NCBI GenBank assembly: GCA_020860025.1 | Contig: JAJBVC010000182.1 | Location: 1-10,250 of the forward strand | DNA from: Clostridiales bacterium | Lineage (GTDB): Bacteria > Bacillota > Clostridia > Oscillospirales > Acutalibacteraceae | Direction: 5' to 3' | DNA: 10,250 nt | Part shown: positions 1 to 8,434 of the stretch, in pieces | Layout: each line of letters starts with the position of its first letter | How positions within the stretch are numbered: position 1 is the stretch's first letter | Notes under the pieces: generated by a model | What the model was told of the DNA's origin: nothing | What the model saw: only the letters and a program-made list of their open reading frames with translations | Database searches by the model: none | Made by a program: the position numbers and the translations under genes

Positions 1-50
1 GTCGGTGGAAAGGCGTCGGTGCCTATGCCGATTTTGAGCTTTTTTTCCAA
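1..50 (-). CDS. Glycosyltransferase (GT4-like), N-terminal fragment
   Basis: Only the first 16 codons are in the window; the gene continues past position 1. From a TTG at 50-48 the peptide begins MEKKLKIGIGTDAFPPT. The KIGIxTDxFPP pattern is the usual first beta strand and loop of GT-B glycosyltransferases of family 4, for example those making glycolipids or alpha-mannosides. I chose TTG because GAGG lies 9 nt upstream (63-60), and because the promoter at 114-86 would start transcription near 79. The in-frame ATG at 71-69 would then have almost no leader and has no Shine-Dalgarno site. If the ATG were used, six or seven residues would be added. The family call rests on a very short stretch and the substrate cannot be told. 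The gene is divergent from hprK. Confidence 0.55.
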   Translation of the reverse strand, partial: MEKKLKIGIGTDAFPP

Positions 51-85
51 CTGCTGTAACCTCAATTTCATATGATTATTTTTCT

Positions 86-114
86 ATAATATCACAAAAT
101 TGCTATTGTGTAAA
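86..114 (-). promoter_or_regulatory. Sigma-A-type promoter of the divergent glycosyltransferase gene
   Basis: Read on the minus strand, TTTACA (114-109), a 17-nt spacer and TATTAT (91-86) match the vegetative consensus at 5 of 6 positions in each box. The expected start is near 79, about 29 nt before the TTG codon. Confidence 0.6.
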
Positions 115-173
115 TACATTGTAAAATTTTTAAAAATCAGGTGATGTTTAAGTTAAATTATCCCAAAAAGTAC

Positions 174-202
174 TTGATTATAATTGAATGATATTTTATA
201 AT
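174..202 (+). promoter_or_regulatory. Sigma-A-type promoter of the hprK operon
   Basis: TTGATT (174-179), a 17-nt spacer and a perfect TATAAT (197-202) form a strong vegetative promoter. The expected start is near 209, giving a leader of about 25 nt before hprK. No operator or catabolite-responsive (cre) element is evident. With no clear internal promoter or terminator before dnaE ends, it probably drives hprK through dnaE. Confidence 0.7.
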
Positions 203-233
203 AAATTAAACTAACATTTATACGGGAGGAATT

Positions 234-1196
234 ATGGCGCAGAAGTATTCGGTTTCACTTGACAAAATTATTGATTTTCATAAGCTTGAAGTTGTATATT
301 TACCGAAAAAAGCAGATGAAATATTGATAACAACAAGCGAAATAAATCGTCCCGGTATTGTTTTGACCGGTTATACTGATTATTTTGACCCACTCAGAAT
401 CCAAATTCTCGGCTGGACAGAGCTTGGATTTATGCGTAATATGAGCGATGAGGAAAGGGATAAGGCTCTCGGATATTGGCTCAGTTTAAAGCCTGCCGCA
501 GCTGTTATTACAAGAGGACTTGATATTCCCGATTATTTCATAAATGCCTGTAAAAAATATGAAGTTCCGCTTCTTAAAACCGATGAGGAAACATCGCCGT
601 TTTTGGCAGCTCTTATTGCTTATCTTAATACAGAGCTTGCGCCACGTATTACAAGGCACGGTGTGCTTGTTGAGGTTTACGGCGAGGGCGTTCTTATTAC
701 AGGTGAAAGCGGTGCCGGCAAGAGTGAGGCAGCCATTGAGCTTATTAAAAGAGGTCACAGACTTATTGCCGACGATGCGGTTGAAATACGAAGAATTAAC
801 GATAAAACGCTGATGGGAAATTCACCGAGTAATATACGTCATTTTGTTGAACTCAGAGGTATAGGAATTATTGACGCAAGAAGAATTTTCGGTATGGGTG
901 CTGTTAAGCCTAATGAGAAAATTGATATGGTAATTCAGCTTGAAGCGTGGGATTCGACGAAGGCTTACGACCGTTTGGGACTTGATAATGAATATGCAAC
1001 TATACTTGATGTTAAAGTGCCTGTTATCACAGTTCCGATTACACCGGGTCGTAATCTTGCAGTCATTGTTGAAACTGCAGCTATGAACAATCGTCAGAAA
1101 AAAATGGGCTATAATGCCGCCAAGGATTTGATGGAAAGTCTTGGTATGGACGATGTTCAGCCGGTTGATAAAGAAGTTGAAATTTACCAAAACTAA
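234..1196 (+). CDS. hprK: HPr kinase/phosphorylase
   Basis: This is the bifunctional cytoplasmic enzyme that phosphorylates HPr on Ser46 and removes the phosphate, setting carbon catabolite control in Firmicutes. The 320-residue length fits the family. Residues 1-130 match the N-terminal domain. The catalytic domain has the conserved histidine H142 (RHGVLVEVYG), the P-loop GESGAGKS at 157-164, the acidic pair D180-D181 (LIADDAVEI), the HPrK signature VELRGIGI at 205-212, and the C-terminal PGRNLAVIVETAAMNNR block from about 271. The position before PGRN is Thr (VPITPGRN), where the B. subtilis protein, as I recall it, has Arg. The start has GGGAGGA just upstream, spaced rather tightly (4 nt). 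It is the first gene of the operon, 18 bp before the glucokinase. In the family, kinase activity rises with fructose-1,6-bisphosphate, the product of PfkA encoded at the other end of the locus. Confidence 0.96.
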   Translation: MAQKYSVSLDKIIDFHKLEVVYLPKKADEILITTSEINRPGIVLTGYTDYFDPLRIQILGWTELGFMRNMSDEERDKALGYWLSLKPAAAVITRGLDIPDYFINACKKYEVPLLKTDEETSPFLAALIAYLNTELAPRITRHGVLVEVYGEGVLITGESGAGKSEAAIELIKRGHRLIADDAVEIRRINDKTLMGNSPSNIRHFVELRGIGIIDARRIFGMGAVKPNEKIDMVIQLEAWDSTKAYDRLGLDNEYATILDVKVPVITVPITPGRNLAVIVETAAMNNRQKKMGYNAAKDLMESLGMDDVQPVDKEVEIYQN

Positions 1197-1214
1197 GCAA
1201 GGAGAAATAAATAT

Positions 1215-2168
1215 ATGTATTCAGTTGGTATTGATTTGGGAGGAACAAATATTGTTTCGGCAGTTGTAAATGATAAATATGAGATTATCGCATCGTCAAA
1301 AACACCTACAAACAGTTCGAGGACTGCCGAGGAGATTTTTGACGATATTGCCGAAATTACTTTTGATGCAATAAAAAAAGCGGGTCTTACTATGGAAGAC
1401 ATTGAAAGTATAGGACTCGGCACACCCGGTACTGTAAACGCAGAAGGATATATTGAATTTGCAAATAACCTTGCTTTTAATAATGTACCTGCAAAGCAGA
1501 TGCTTATTGACCGTCTTGGCAATAATAATGTGTATATTGAAAATGACGCTAACTGTGCAGCTCTCGGTGAGGCTTATGCCGGCTGTGGAAACGGAGCTAA
1601 GGATTTTGTCGCCGTTACACTTGGAACAGGTGTCGGTTCGGGCGTTATTGTTGACGGCAAGATTGTAAACGGTGTAAACTATGCGGGCGGCGAATGCGGT
1701 CATATGGTTATCGTTCTTGACGGAGAGCAATGCTCGTGCGGACGAAAGGGATGTTGGGAGGCTTATGCGTCTGCAACGGCTTTAATAAGGCAGACTAAAA
1801 TGGCTATGGAAGAATACCCCGATTCGCTTATGCACAGGATTGCAGAGCAGGAGGGTAAGGTTTCCGGACGAACGGCGTTTGATGCAATGCGTCTCGGCGA
1901 TATTGCCGGTATTAAGGTTGTAGACAAGTATATAAAATACGTTTCCTGCGGACTTATCAATCTCGTTAATGCGCTTCAGCCTGAAGTCCTTTGCGTTGGC
2001 GGCGGAATTTGTAACGAGGGCGAAACCCTTATGAAACCACTAAGAAGATTTGTCCAGGCGGAAAGATATTCAATACACAGTAAAATTCAGACAAAAATTG
2101 TCAGAGCGGAGCTTGGCAACGACGCAGGTGTTGTCGGTGCCGCAATACTCGGCAAGGTAAAAAACTGA
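1215..2168 (+). CDS. glk: ROK-family glucokinase
   Basis: This is predicted to be a cytoplasmic ATP-dependent glucose kinase making glucose-6-phosphate. The phosphate-1 motif DLGGTN is at 7-12, and the sugar-binding/catalytic ENDANCAALGE begins at 109, with D111 the expected catalytic base. The phosphate-2 motif LGTGVGSG is at 136-143. The ROK zinc site is complete: H163 in GGECGH, then C173, C175 and C180 in CSCGRKGC, followed by WE (E182). Adenosine-binding glycines VGGGI lie near 261-265. At 317 residues it is the usual length. AAGGAG (1199-1204) precedes the ATG by 10 nt. The gene sits 18 bp after hprK and 12 bp before murB, so it is clearly co-transcribed. The ROK assignment is firm. Glucose is the most likely substrate, but ROK kinases for N-acetylmannosamine, fructose or allose share these motifs, so specificity is inferred. 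Confidence 0.88.
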   Translation: MYSVGIDLGGTNIVSAVVNDKYEIIASSKTPTNSSRTAEEIFDDIAEITFDAIKKAGLTMEDIESIGLGTPGTVNAEGYIEFANNLAFNNVPAKQMLIDRLGNNNVYIENDANCAALGEAYAGCGNGAKDFVAVTLGTGVGSGVIVDGKIVNGVNYAGGECGHMVIVLDGEQCSCGRKGCWEAYASATALIRQTKMAMEEYPDSLMHRIAEQEGKVSGRTAFDAMRLGDIAGIKVVDKYIKYVSCGLINLVNALQPEVLCVGGGICNEGETLMKPLRRFVQAERYSIHSKIQTKIVRAELGNDAGVVGAAILGKVKN

Positions 2169-2180
2169 TTTGGTGATTAT

Positions 2181-3080
2181 TTGGAAAATATAATAGAGCT
2201 TTGTAAAAAATTCAAATGCGCTTACGCCGAAAACGAATCAATGAGCCTGCATACTACCTTTAAAATAGGCGGTAATGCAAGGCTTATCGTTTATCCTCAA
2301 AGTGCTCTGCAGGTAAGCGAGTTTGTACGTCTTGCCAAAAAAGAAAATATACGTCTTATTGCAGTCGGAAACGGTTCAAATCTTCTTGTTGCGGATGAGG
2401 GGATAGACGCCTGTGTTATGATTTTGGGTAAAGATATGGCTGAAATCAGACTTGAGAAGGACGACGTTATATTTGCCGAGGCAGGCGCAAAACTTCAGTC
2501 CTTATGCCGTTTTGCACTTGAAAACAGTCTGACCGGTCTTGAATTTGCATACGGAATACCCGGCTCGTGCGGTGGCGCTGCTTTTATGAACGCAGGTGCT
2601 TACGGTGGAGAAATGAAAGATGTTCTTTTTAAATGTGAGCATATTGATGAAAACGGCGATACCGGATTTTTATGTGGCGATGATTTAAAACTTGCCTACC
2701 GTCATTCCGCTTATTATGATAACGGCTGTATCATTACGGGACTGTATCTTAAACTTAAAAAGGGCAATAAGCAGGAGATAAAATCGAAGATGGATGATTT
2801 TATGTCACGCAGAAAGGCTAAACAGCCGCTTGAATTTCCGTCTGCCGGCTCAACATTTAAACGACCGGAGGGCTATTTTGCAGGTGCGCTTATTGAAGAA
2901 TGTAATCTGAAAGGCAAAGCTGTCGGCGGTGCTAAGGTCAGCGAAAAGCACGCAGGCTTTGTAATAAATAACGGTGGCGCAACTTGCCGAGATGTGCTTG
3001 ATTTGTGTCAAATTTGCAGTGATACGGTCTACAGTCAAAAAGGCGTAAGACTTGAAATGGAAATAAGAGTTACAAAATAA
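2181..3080 (+). CDS. murB: UDP-N-acetylenolpyruvoylglucosamine reductase
   Basis: This FAD-dependent cytoplasmic enzyme uses NADPH to reduce UDP-GlcNAc-enolpyruvate to UDP-MurNAc, the second committed step of peptidoglycan synthesis. The 299-residue protein has the FAD motifs TTFKIGGNA (25-33) and GNGSNLLV (63-70), a glycine-rich block GIPGSCGGAAFMNAGAYG (125-142), YRHSAY (173-178), and PSAGSTFKRP (220-229) carrying the expected catalytic serine S224. KVSEKHAGFVINNGGAT is at 252-268, and the conserved C-terminal glutamates are in LEMEIRV (E292/E294). The length fits the shorter Gram-positive (type II) enzymes. The start is TTG: the same frame is closed by the glk stop at 2166-2168, no ATG lies between, and GGTGA sits 4 nt before the TTG. 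It is in the operon with hprK, glk and rapZ. Confidence 0.96.
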   Translation: MENIIELCKKFKCAYAENESMSLHTTFKIGGNARLIVYPQSALQVSEFVRLAKKENIRLIAVGNGSNLLVADEGIDACVMILGKDMAEIRLEKDDVIFAEAGAKLQSLCRFALENSLTGLEFAYGIPGSCGGAAFMNAGAYGGEMKDVLFKCEHIDENGDTGFLCGDDLKLAYRHSAYYDNGCIITGLYLKLKKGNKQEIKSKMDDFMSRRKAKQPLEFPSAGSTFKRPEGYFAGALIEECNLKGKAVGGAKVSEKHAGFVINNGGATCRDVLDLCQICSDTVYSQKGVRLEMEIRVTK

Positions 3081-3142
3081 AACACAGATGTTTTGCTAAC
3101 TTTTATAATAGATATAAAACTACTTTTAGTGTGGTGACAGAT

Positions 3143-4012
3143 ATGGATAAAAAAAAGGAACTAATAGTATTAACAGGTGTAAGCGGTGCAGGTAAATCCA
3201 CAGCGATGGGATTTATGGAGGATGTCGGATATTATTGTATTGATAATATGCCTCCAGAGCTTATGGCGACATTTATAGGCTTACTTGCAAAGGGCGATGA
3301 ATACCCAAAGGTTTCCATCGTTGCCGATGTGCGTTCAAGTCATATATTTGAACAGCTTCTTACCGGTATATCAAATGTTGAAAAATACGGATATAATGTA
3401 AAAGTAGTTTATCTTGATGTAAACGACAGCGAGGCGCTAAAGCGTTACAAGCTGACAAGAAGAAAGCATCCTTTTTCAGATAAATTCAACGGCAATATTC
3501 AAGATGCTATAAAGTATGAAAAAGATATTCTTGCTCCGTTGAGACTTCGTGCGGATTATATTATTGATACGTCTGATTTAACATCTCCTAAGCTTCGTAA
3601 AAGGCTTACGGAAATTCTCCTTGGCGGTGACAAGGAGGTTATGAATATTCATTGTATGTCATTCGGATTTAAGTACGGTGTGCCGTCCGAGGCTGATTTT
3701 GTGGTTGATGTACGCTGTCTGCCGAATCCGTACTGGCTTGAACCGCTTCGTGCTAAAACAGGTCTTGATAAAGAGGTCGTTGATTACGTATTTGCTTTTG
3801 ACGAATCAAATGAACTGTTAAATAAGCTGATTGACCTTTTGGATTTTTTAAATCCTCTTTATATCAAAGAAGGCAAAAGCTCCATTGTATTTGCAATCGG
3901 CTGTACGGGAGGAAAGCATAGGAGCGTTGCGTTTGCGGAAGCGCTTAAAGAACATTTTTCAAAGAAATGGGATAATGTTACGGTGAATCACCGTGATATT
4001 GAGCGGTGGTAA
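3143..4012 (+). CDS. rapZ: RNase adapter/nucleotide-binding protein RapZ (YvcJ)
   Basis: This is a P-loop regulatory protein. In enterobacteria RapZ senses glucosamine-6-phosphate and steers decay of the GlmZ small RNA. In B. subtilis the YvcJ form hydrolyses nucleotides and affects competence, and its direct target in Firmicutes is less clear. The 289-residue protein has the Walker A GVSGAGKS at 12-19 and DVRSS near 62-66. The C-terminal domain opens with SFGFKYGVPSEADFVVDVRC (from 163) and contains GCTGGKHRSV (253-262), the conserved block implicated in metabolite binding. I prefer the ATG at 3143 because GGTGA (3133-3137) lies 5 nt before it. Two GTG codons at 3131 and 3134 are in frame but lack a ribosome site. 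It ends 7 bp before whiA. In most Firmicutes yvcK lies here; it is missing. Confidence 0.93.
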   Translation: MDKKKELIVLTGVSGAGKSTAMGFMEDVGYYCIDNMPPELMATFIGLLAKGDEYPKVSIVADVRSSHIFEQLLTGISNVEKYGYNVKVVYLDVNDSEALKRYKLTRRKHPFSDKFNGNIQDAIKYEKDILAPLRLRADYIIDTSDLTSPKLRKRLTEILLGGDKEVMNIHCMSFGFKYGVPSEADFVVDVRCLPNPYWLEPLRAKTGLDKEVVDYVFAFDESNELLNKLIDLLDFLNPLYIKEGKSSIVFAIGCTGGKHRSVAFAEALKEHFSKKWDNVTVNHRDIERW

Positions 4013-4019
4013 ATCACTA

Positions 4020-4913
4020 ATGAAAACTTCTTTTTCACAACAGGTAAAAAACGAACTGTTGCAAATTGAATATGAAAATGCTTGCTGTCAGAAGGCTTTG
4101 CTTTACGGAATGTGTCTGTTTGGCAAAAGTTTTTCATCAATGGGTATCAGCCTGCAAACAGAGAATGAAGGCATTGCAAAGCTTTATAAAAAGCTGATTA
4201 GGCTTTACTGCAACATTCGCTGCGATATTAAGGTTTCACCGAAAGGCAGAAGCTATAGTATAAATATATCGGAAAAAAGTGACTGTGATAAAATTTTAGG
4301 ATTATTCGGTCATAATCGCACAGGAAGTCTTAAAATAGACCACAATAATTTACAGTGCGACAACTGTATGCACGCTTTTCTTGCGGGCGTATTTTTGTCG
4401 TGCGGTACTGTTTCCGACCCTAAAAAAGACTATCATCTTGAATTTACAGTGCCGTATCTTAATTTATCAAAAAGCCTTGTTACTCTTTTAAGTGAGGCTG
4501 ATTTGTCGCCAAAAACCTCTAATCGCAAGGGGTATAATATAGTATATTTTAAAGGCAGCGAAAGTATAGAAGACTGCCTTTATCTTATGGGTGCGTCATC
4601 ATCAATGTTTGAAATGATGAACGTAGAAATTGTTAAGGATATTCGCAATAAGGCAAACAGGACAGCAAACTGCGAAACGGCAAATATCAGCCGTATTGTT
4701 AAGGCAAGCTCAAAGCATTTGCTTGCAATAGAGAAGATAAAAAAAGAAAAGGGTCTTGATTTTTTAAAGCCCGATTTAAAAGAAATTGCTGTTTTAAGAT
4801 ATGATAATCCCGATTCATCGCTTGCCGATTTGGCTGAAATGAGCGGTTTATCACGTTCCGGAGTTAATCACCGTTTGCAAAGGATTTTGGAGATTGCCGA
4901 GAATTTGAAATAA
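4020..4913 (+). CDS. whiA: DNA-binding regulator WhiA
   Basis: WhiA-family proteins are nucleoid-associated regulators. They control sporulation septation in Streptomyces and affect cell division and chromosome segregation in B. subtilis. The 297-residue protein begins with the family-typical SFSQQVKNEL. It has a degenerate LAGLIDADG-type region with AFLAGVFLSCGTVSDP at about 119-134, the conserved RNKANR..N segment near 208-220, and a C-terminal helix-turn-helix SLADLAEMSGLSRSGVNHRL at about 267-286. I chose the ATG at 4020 (MKTSFSQQ); a GTG at 3993 is in frame but would add nine non-conserved residues and overlap rapZ. The weak ribosome site GGTGG (4005-4009) overlaps the rapZ stop region, so the two genes may be translationally coupled. 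The homing-endonuclease fold lacks the acidic catalytic residues, as is normal for WhiA. Confidence 0.93.
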   Translation: MKTSFSQQVKNELLQIEYENACCQKALLYGMCLFGKSFSSMGISLQTENEGIAKLYKKLIRLYCNIRCDIKVSPKGRSYSINISEKSDCDKILGLFGHNRTGSLKIDHNNLQCDNCMHAFLAGVFLSCGTVSDPKKDYHLEFTVPYLNLSKSLVTLLSEADLSPKTSNRKGYNIVYFKGSESIEDCLYLMGASSSMFEMMNVEIVKDIRNKANRTANCETANISRIVKASSKHLLAIEKIKKEKGLDFLKPDLKEIAVLRYDNPDSSLADLAEMSGLSRSGVNHRLQRILEIAENLK

Positions 4914-4933
4914 ATAAAGGAATGTAACAGAAT

Positions 4934-7900
4934 ATGTTTACGCATTTGCACACACATACGGAATTTTCTCTGCTTGACGGCGCATGCCGAATCGAGCAGC
5001 TTGCCCGCTGTGCAAAGCGTCTTGGTATGCAGTCGCTTGCTATTACCGACCACGGTAATATGTATGGGGCTGTTGATTTTTATAAGGCTTGCAAAAAAGA
5101 GGGAATTAAGCCGATAATCGGCTGTGAGGTTTACGTTGCCCCGAGAACACGATTTGACAAGGAAAAGGTTCTTGACAAGGATTATAATCATCTTATTTTA
5201 CTTTGTGAAAATGAAATCGGATATAAAAATCTGATTTATATGGTGTCAAAATCATTTACCGAGGGCTTCTATTTTAAACCGAGGATTGACCACGACCTGC
5301 TTGAAAAGCATCATCAGGGGTTAATTTGTCTTTCAGCCTGCCTTGCAGGTGAAATTCCGCAGCTGCTTATGCAAAGAGATTATGAGGCGGCAAAGCGTAC
5401 CGCAATATGGTATCAGGACATTTTCGGTCAGGGTAATTATTATCTTGAACTTCAGAACCACGGACTTCCTGAGCAAAAAGGTGTCAACGAAGGAATAAAG
5501 CGTATTTCAAGGGAAACAGGCATACCTCTTGTTGCTACTAACGACGTGCATTATATTGAAAAGAACGACGCTAAAATTCAGCAGGTGCTTATCTGTATTG
5601 CAACAAACCACGTAATCGGTGACGATACGGGTCTTGAGTTTCACGCTAATGAATTTTATCTTAAAAGCGAAGATGAAATGCGTGAAATATTTTCCGATGT
5701 ACCGGAAGCTGTTGATAATACGCAGATTATTGCTGACAGGTGCAATTACGATTTTGAATTTGGAAATACAAAGCTTCCTTATTATGAAACGCCTAACAAA
5801 ATGAATCATTTTGAATATTTCAAAATGCTTTGCCTGGACGGAATGAAAAAGCGTTACGGCGACAATCCGCCAAAGGAATATTATGACCGACTTGACTACG
5901 AGCTTGATACAGTTGAAAAAATGGGATATACGGATTATTATCTGATAGTTGCCGATTTCGTTTCATTTGCAAAAAGCAAGGACATTCCCGTAGGCCCGGG
6001 CAGAGGTTCGGGAGCAGGCTCAATAGCTGCTTACTGTATGGGTATTACGGATATTGACCCTATGAAGTATAATCTCCTTTTTGAAAGGTTTTTAAATCCC
6101 GAACGTGTTTCAATGCCTGATTTTGATATAGATTTTTGCTATGAACGACGTGGAGAGGTTATTGATTATGTTACTCAAAAATACGGCAGCGACCACGTTG
6201 CGCAAATAGTTACATTCGGTACGCTGGCAACACGAGCCGCAATACGTGATGTCGGTCGTGCTATGGGTATGCCGTATTCAGCTGTTGACGCAGTGGCAAA
6301 GCTTGTTCCGAACGATTTTCATATTACTATCGAAGAGGCTGTTGAACGCTCTAAGGAACTTTCAACTCTTATGGCGGAAAATCCGCAGGTAAACGAGCTT
6401 ATAGAAACAGCAAAAAAAGTCGAGGGTATGCCACGTAATACGTCAACTCACGCAGCAGGTGTTGTTATTACTCATAATCCCGTTTCGTCGTATGTGCCGC
6501 TTGCTACAAATGACGGAGTTCCTGTTACACAGTATATTATGACGACTCTTGAGGAACTCGGTCTGCTTAAAATGGATTTTTTGGGACTTCGTACTCTGAC
6601 TGTTATTGACGATGCTTCAAAGGCGGCGGGAATTGACATTAACTCTATATCTATTGAAGATGAAAATGTGTACAGGCTTTTTGCAAAGGGACAGACAGAG
6701 GGTGTTTTTCAGTTTGAATCCTCGGGAATGAAGCAGATGCTCATTAACCTGAAGCCTAAAGCGCTTGAGGATTTGATAGCCGCTACGTCACTGTATCGCC
6801 CGGGGCCTGCCAAGCAGATTGATACTTTTGTTGAAAATTCACACAATCCGCAAAATGTAAAATATATTACCGAAAAATTAAAGCCTATACTTGAAAATAC
6901 TTACGGCTGTATGGTTTATCAGGAACAGGTTATGCAGATATTCCGTGAGCTTGCCGGATATTCCTATGGCCGTGCCGATATTGTACGCCGTGCAATGAGC
7001 AAAAAGAAAGTTGCCGTTATGGAACAGGAAAGAGGCAATTTTATTGAAGGATGTGCTAAAAACGGAATCGACTCAAAATCTGCCAATATGATTTTTGAAC
7101 AGATGTCCGATTTCGCAAAATATGCTTTTAATAAATCTCATGCGGCTTGCTATGCTCTTGTTGCGTACCGTACAGCCTATCTTAAATATTATTATCCGGC
7201 AGAATTTATGGCGGCGCTTATGACCTCGGTTCTTGACCAGTCAAATAAAATAGCAAGATATTGCGCAGAGTGCAAGCGTATAGGACTCAGACTCGGCCCT
7301 CCCGATATAAACACCTCAATGAAAGGCTTTACAGCAAATGGTAAGGTTATAAATTACGGATTGCTCGGAATTAAAAATGTCGGAAGCGAGTTTATAGACG
7401 AGGTTATTGCCGAACGTAAAAACGGCGCATATACCGATTTACTTGATTTTTGTAAACGACTGCAGGGCGGTCATTTTAACAGACGTGCTGTTGAAAGCCT
7501 TATTCGGTGCGGCGCTATGGATTCGTTCGGCGCAAACAGACGGCAAATGCTTCAGGCTCTGCCTGCTCTTGTCAGCAATTTGGAGGATTATCGACGTAAT
7601 ACGCAGTATGGTCAGGTTGGATTTTTCGATTTGGGCAAGGGCGACGGAATGTCGTTTGATTTTGATATTCCCGACGTTTCGGAATTTCCGAAGACGGAGC
7701 TTCTGAAAATGGAAAAGGAAATGACAGGCCTTTATCTGTCGGGTCATCCTATGGATAAGTATGACGATATTTGCCGCAGTTTAAAATATCAGACGACTCT
7801 TGAACTGCTTGAAAACGGCAGGGAAAGCTTACCTAAATATAAGGATAAAAGTATGGTACACGTTTGTGGCATCGTAACTCATACTACTCTTAAACAAACT

Positions 7901-8380
7901 CGAAACGGTTCAACAATGGCGTTCGTTACTTTGGAGGATTTGTACGGCTCTATAGAGATTATAGTATTTCCGAAAACGCTTGAAAAAAGTTCAAACCTTC
8001 TTTATGACGGCAGTATAATCAGCGTATTCGGCAATCTTTCTGTTGAAGAGGAAAAGGACGCTAAGGTGCTTGCGGGAGAAATAACAATGCCACCGACTCG
8101 TGAGCAAGTGAAAAATCAGCCCGTAAAGCCTGAAAAAGCAGAGAAAAAGAAAAGAAAACCCGGCCTTTTCCTTCGCTTTAATAATAAAGAAGATGAAAAA
8201 ATTGCTCTTGCAAAAAGAGTAACAAGAATATTCGAAGGAACAATTCCGCTTTATTTTTACTATATTGATAGTGGTAAGTATGAACTTCAGCCAAGTACGG
8301 AATTTGTTGAGGTGAATAAAACCGAGCTTGCGGAACTTCGCCGTATTTTGGGCGATGAAAATGTTGTATTCAAGCAATAA
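4934..8380 (+). CDS. dnaE: DNA polymerase III alpha subunit (DnaE)
   Basis: This is a C-family replicative DNA polymerase of 1148 residues. Domain order: PHP domain 1 to about 270, polymerase palm, thumb and fingers from about 290 to 840, helix-hairpin-helix region about 800-870, clamp-binding-like QVGFFDL at 894-900, and OB fold about 974-1050 (VHVCGIVTHTTLKQTRNGS). A lysine-rich linker (about 1055-1078) and a small C-terminal domain follow. Palm catalytic aspartates are D398 and D400 (PDFDIDF) and D548 (KMDFLGLRTLT). GPGRGSGAGS is at 354-363. The PHP metal-ligand set looks intact: H6, H8, D15, H40, E65, H86, C136, D204, H206. The ATG follows AAAGGA at a long 12-nt spacing, 20 bp after whiA. 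Clostridia usually also have PolC, so this may be the second replicase. No terminator follows. Confidence 0.97.
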   Translation: MFTHLHTHTEFSLLDGACRIEQLARCAKRLGMQSLAITDHGNMYGAVDFYKACKKEGIKPIIGCEVYVAPRTRFDKEKVLDKDYNHLILLCENEIGYKNLIYMVSKSFTEGFYFKPRIDHDLLEKHHQGLICLSACLAGEIPQLLMQRDYEAAKRTAIWYQDIFGQGNYYLELQNHGLPEQKGVNEGIKRISRETGIPLVATNDVHYIEKNDAKIQQVLICIATNHVIGDDTGLEFHANEFYLKSEDEMREIFSDVPEAVDNTQIIADRCNYDFEFGNTKLPYYETPNKMNHFEYFKMLCLDGMKKRYGDNPPKEYYDRLDYELDTVEKMGYTDYYLIVADFVSFAKSKDIPVGPGRGSGAGSIAAYCMGITDIDPMKYNLLFERFLNPERVSMPDFDIDFCYERRGEVIDYVTQKYGSDHVAQIVTFGTLATRAAIRDVGRAMGMPYSAVDAVAKLVPNDFHITIEEAVERSKELSTLMAENPQVNELIETAKKVEGMPRNTSTHAAGVVITHNPVSSYVPLATNDGVPVTQYIMTTLEELGLLKMDFLGLRTLTVIDDASKAAGIDINSISIEDENVYRLFAKGQTEGVFQFESSGMKQMLINLKPKALEDLIAATSLYRPGPAKQIDTFVENSHNPQNVKYITEKLKPILENTYGCMVYQEQVMQIFRELAGYSYGRADIVRRAMSKKKVAVMEQERGNFIEGCAKNGIDSKSANMIFEQMSDFAKYAFNKSHAACYALVAYRTAYLKYYYPAEFMAALMTSVLDQSNKIARYCAECKRIGLRLGPPDINTSMKGFTANGKVINYGLLGIKNVGSEFIDEVIAERKNGAYTDLLDFCKRLQGGHFNRRAVESLIRCGAMDSFGANRRQMLQALPALVSNLEDYRRNTQYGQVGFFDLGKGDGMSFDFDIPDVSEFPKTELLKMEKEMTGLYLSGHPMDKYDDICRSLKYQTTLELLENGRESLPKYKDKSMVHVCGIVTHTTLKQTRNGSTMAFVTLEDLYGSIEIIVFPKTLEKSSNLLYDGSIISVFGNLSVEEEKDAKVLAGEITMPPTREQVKNQPVKPEKAEKKKRKPGLFLRFNNKEDEKIALAKRVTRIFEGTIPLYFYYIDSGKYELQPSTEFVEVNKTELAELRRILGDENVVFKQ

Positions 8381-8434
8381 ACTAAACAAACACATCAAAA
8401 TAAGTTCTTTTTCTTCAGATTTTAAATACAATAC

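Noticed and set aside
3092..3118. Internal promoter between murB and rapZ (TATAAT at 3104-3109, TATAAA at 3113-3118)
   Set aside because: No acceptable -35 box lies at the proper distance (AACACA at 17 nt, or TTGCTA at 14 nt); -10-like words are common in AT-rich gaps.
3993..4019. Earlier GTG start for whiA, overlapping rapZ
   Set aside because: It adds nine residues (MILSGGKSL) that are not family-like; ATG 4020 gives the standard SFSxxVKNEL N-terminus.
4020..4913. WhiA as an active LAGLIDADG homing endonuclease or selfish element
   Set aside because: The motif is degenerate and lacks the catalytic acids, it carries the WhiA helix-turn-helix, and it sits in its conserved chromosomal place.
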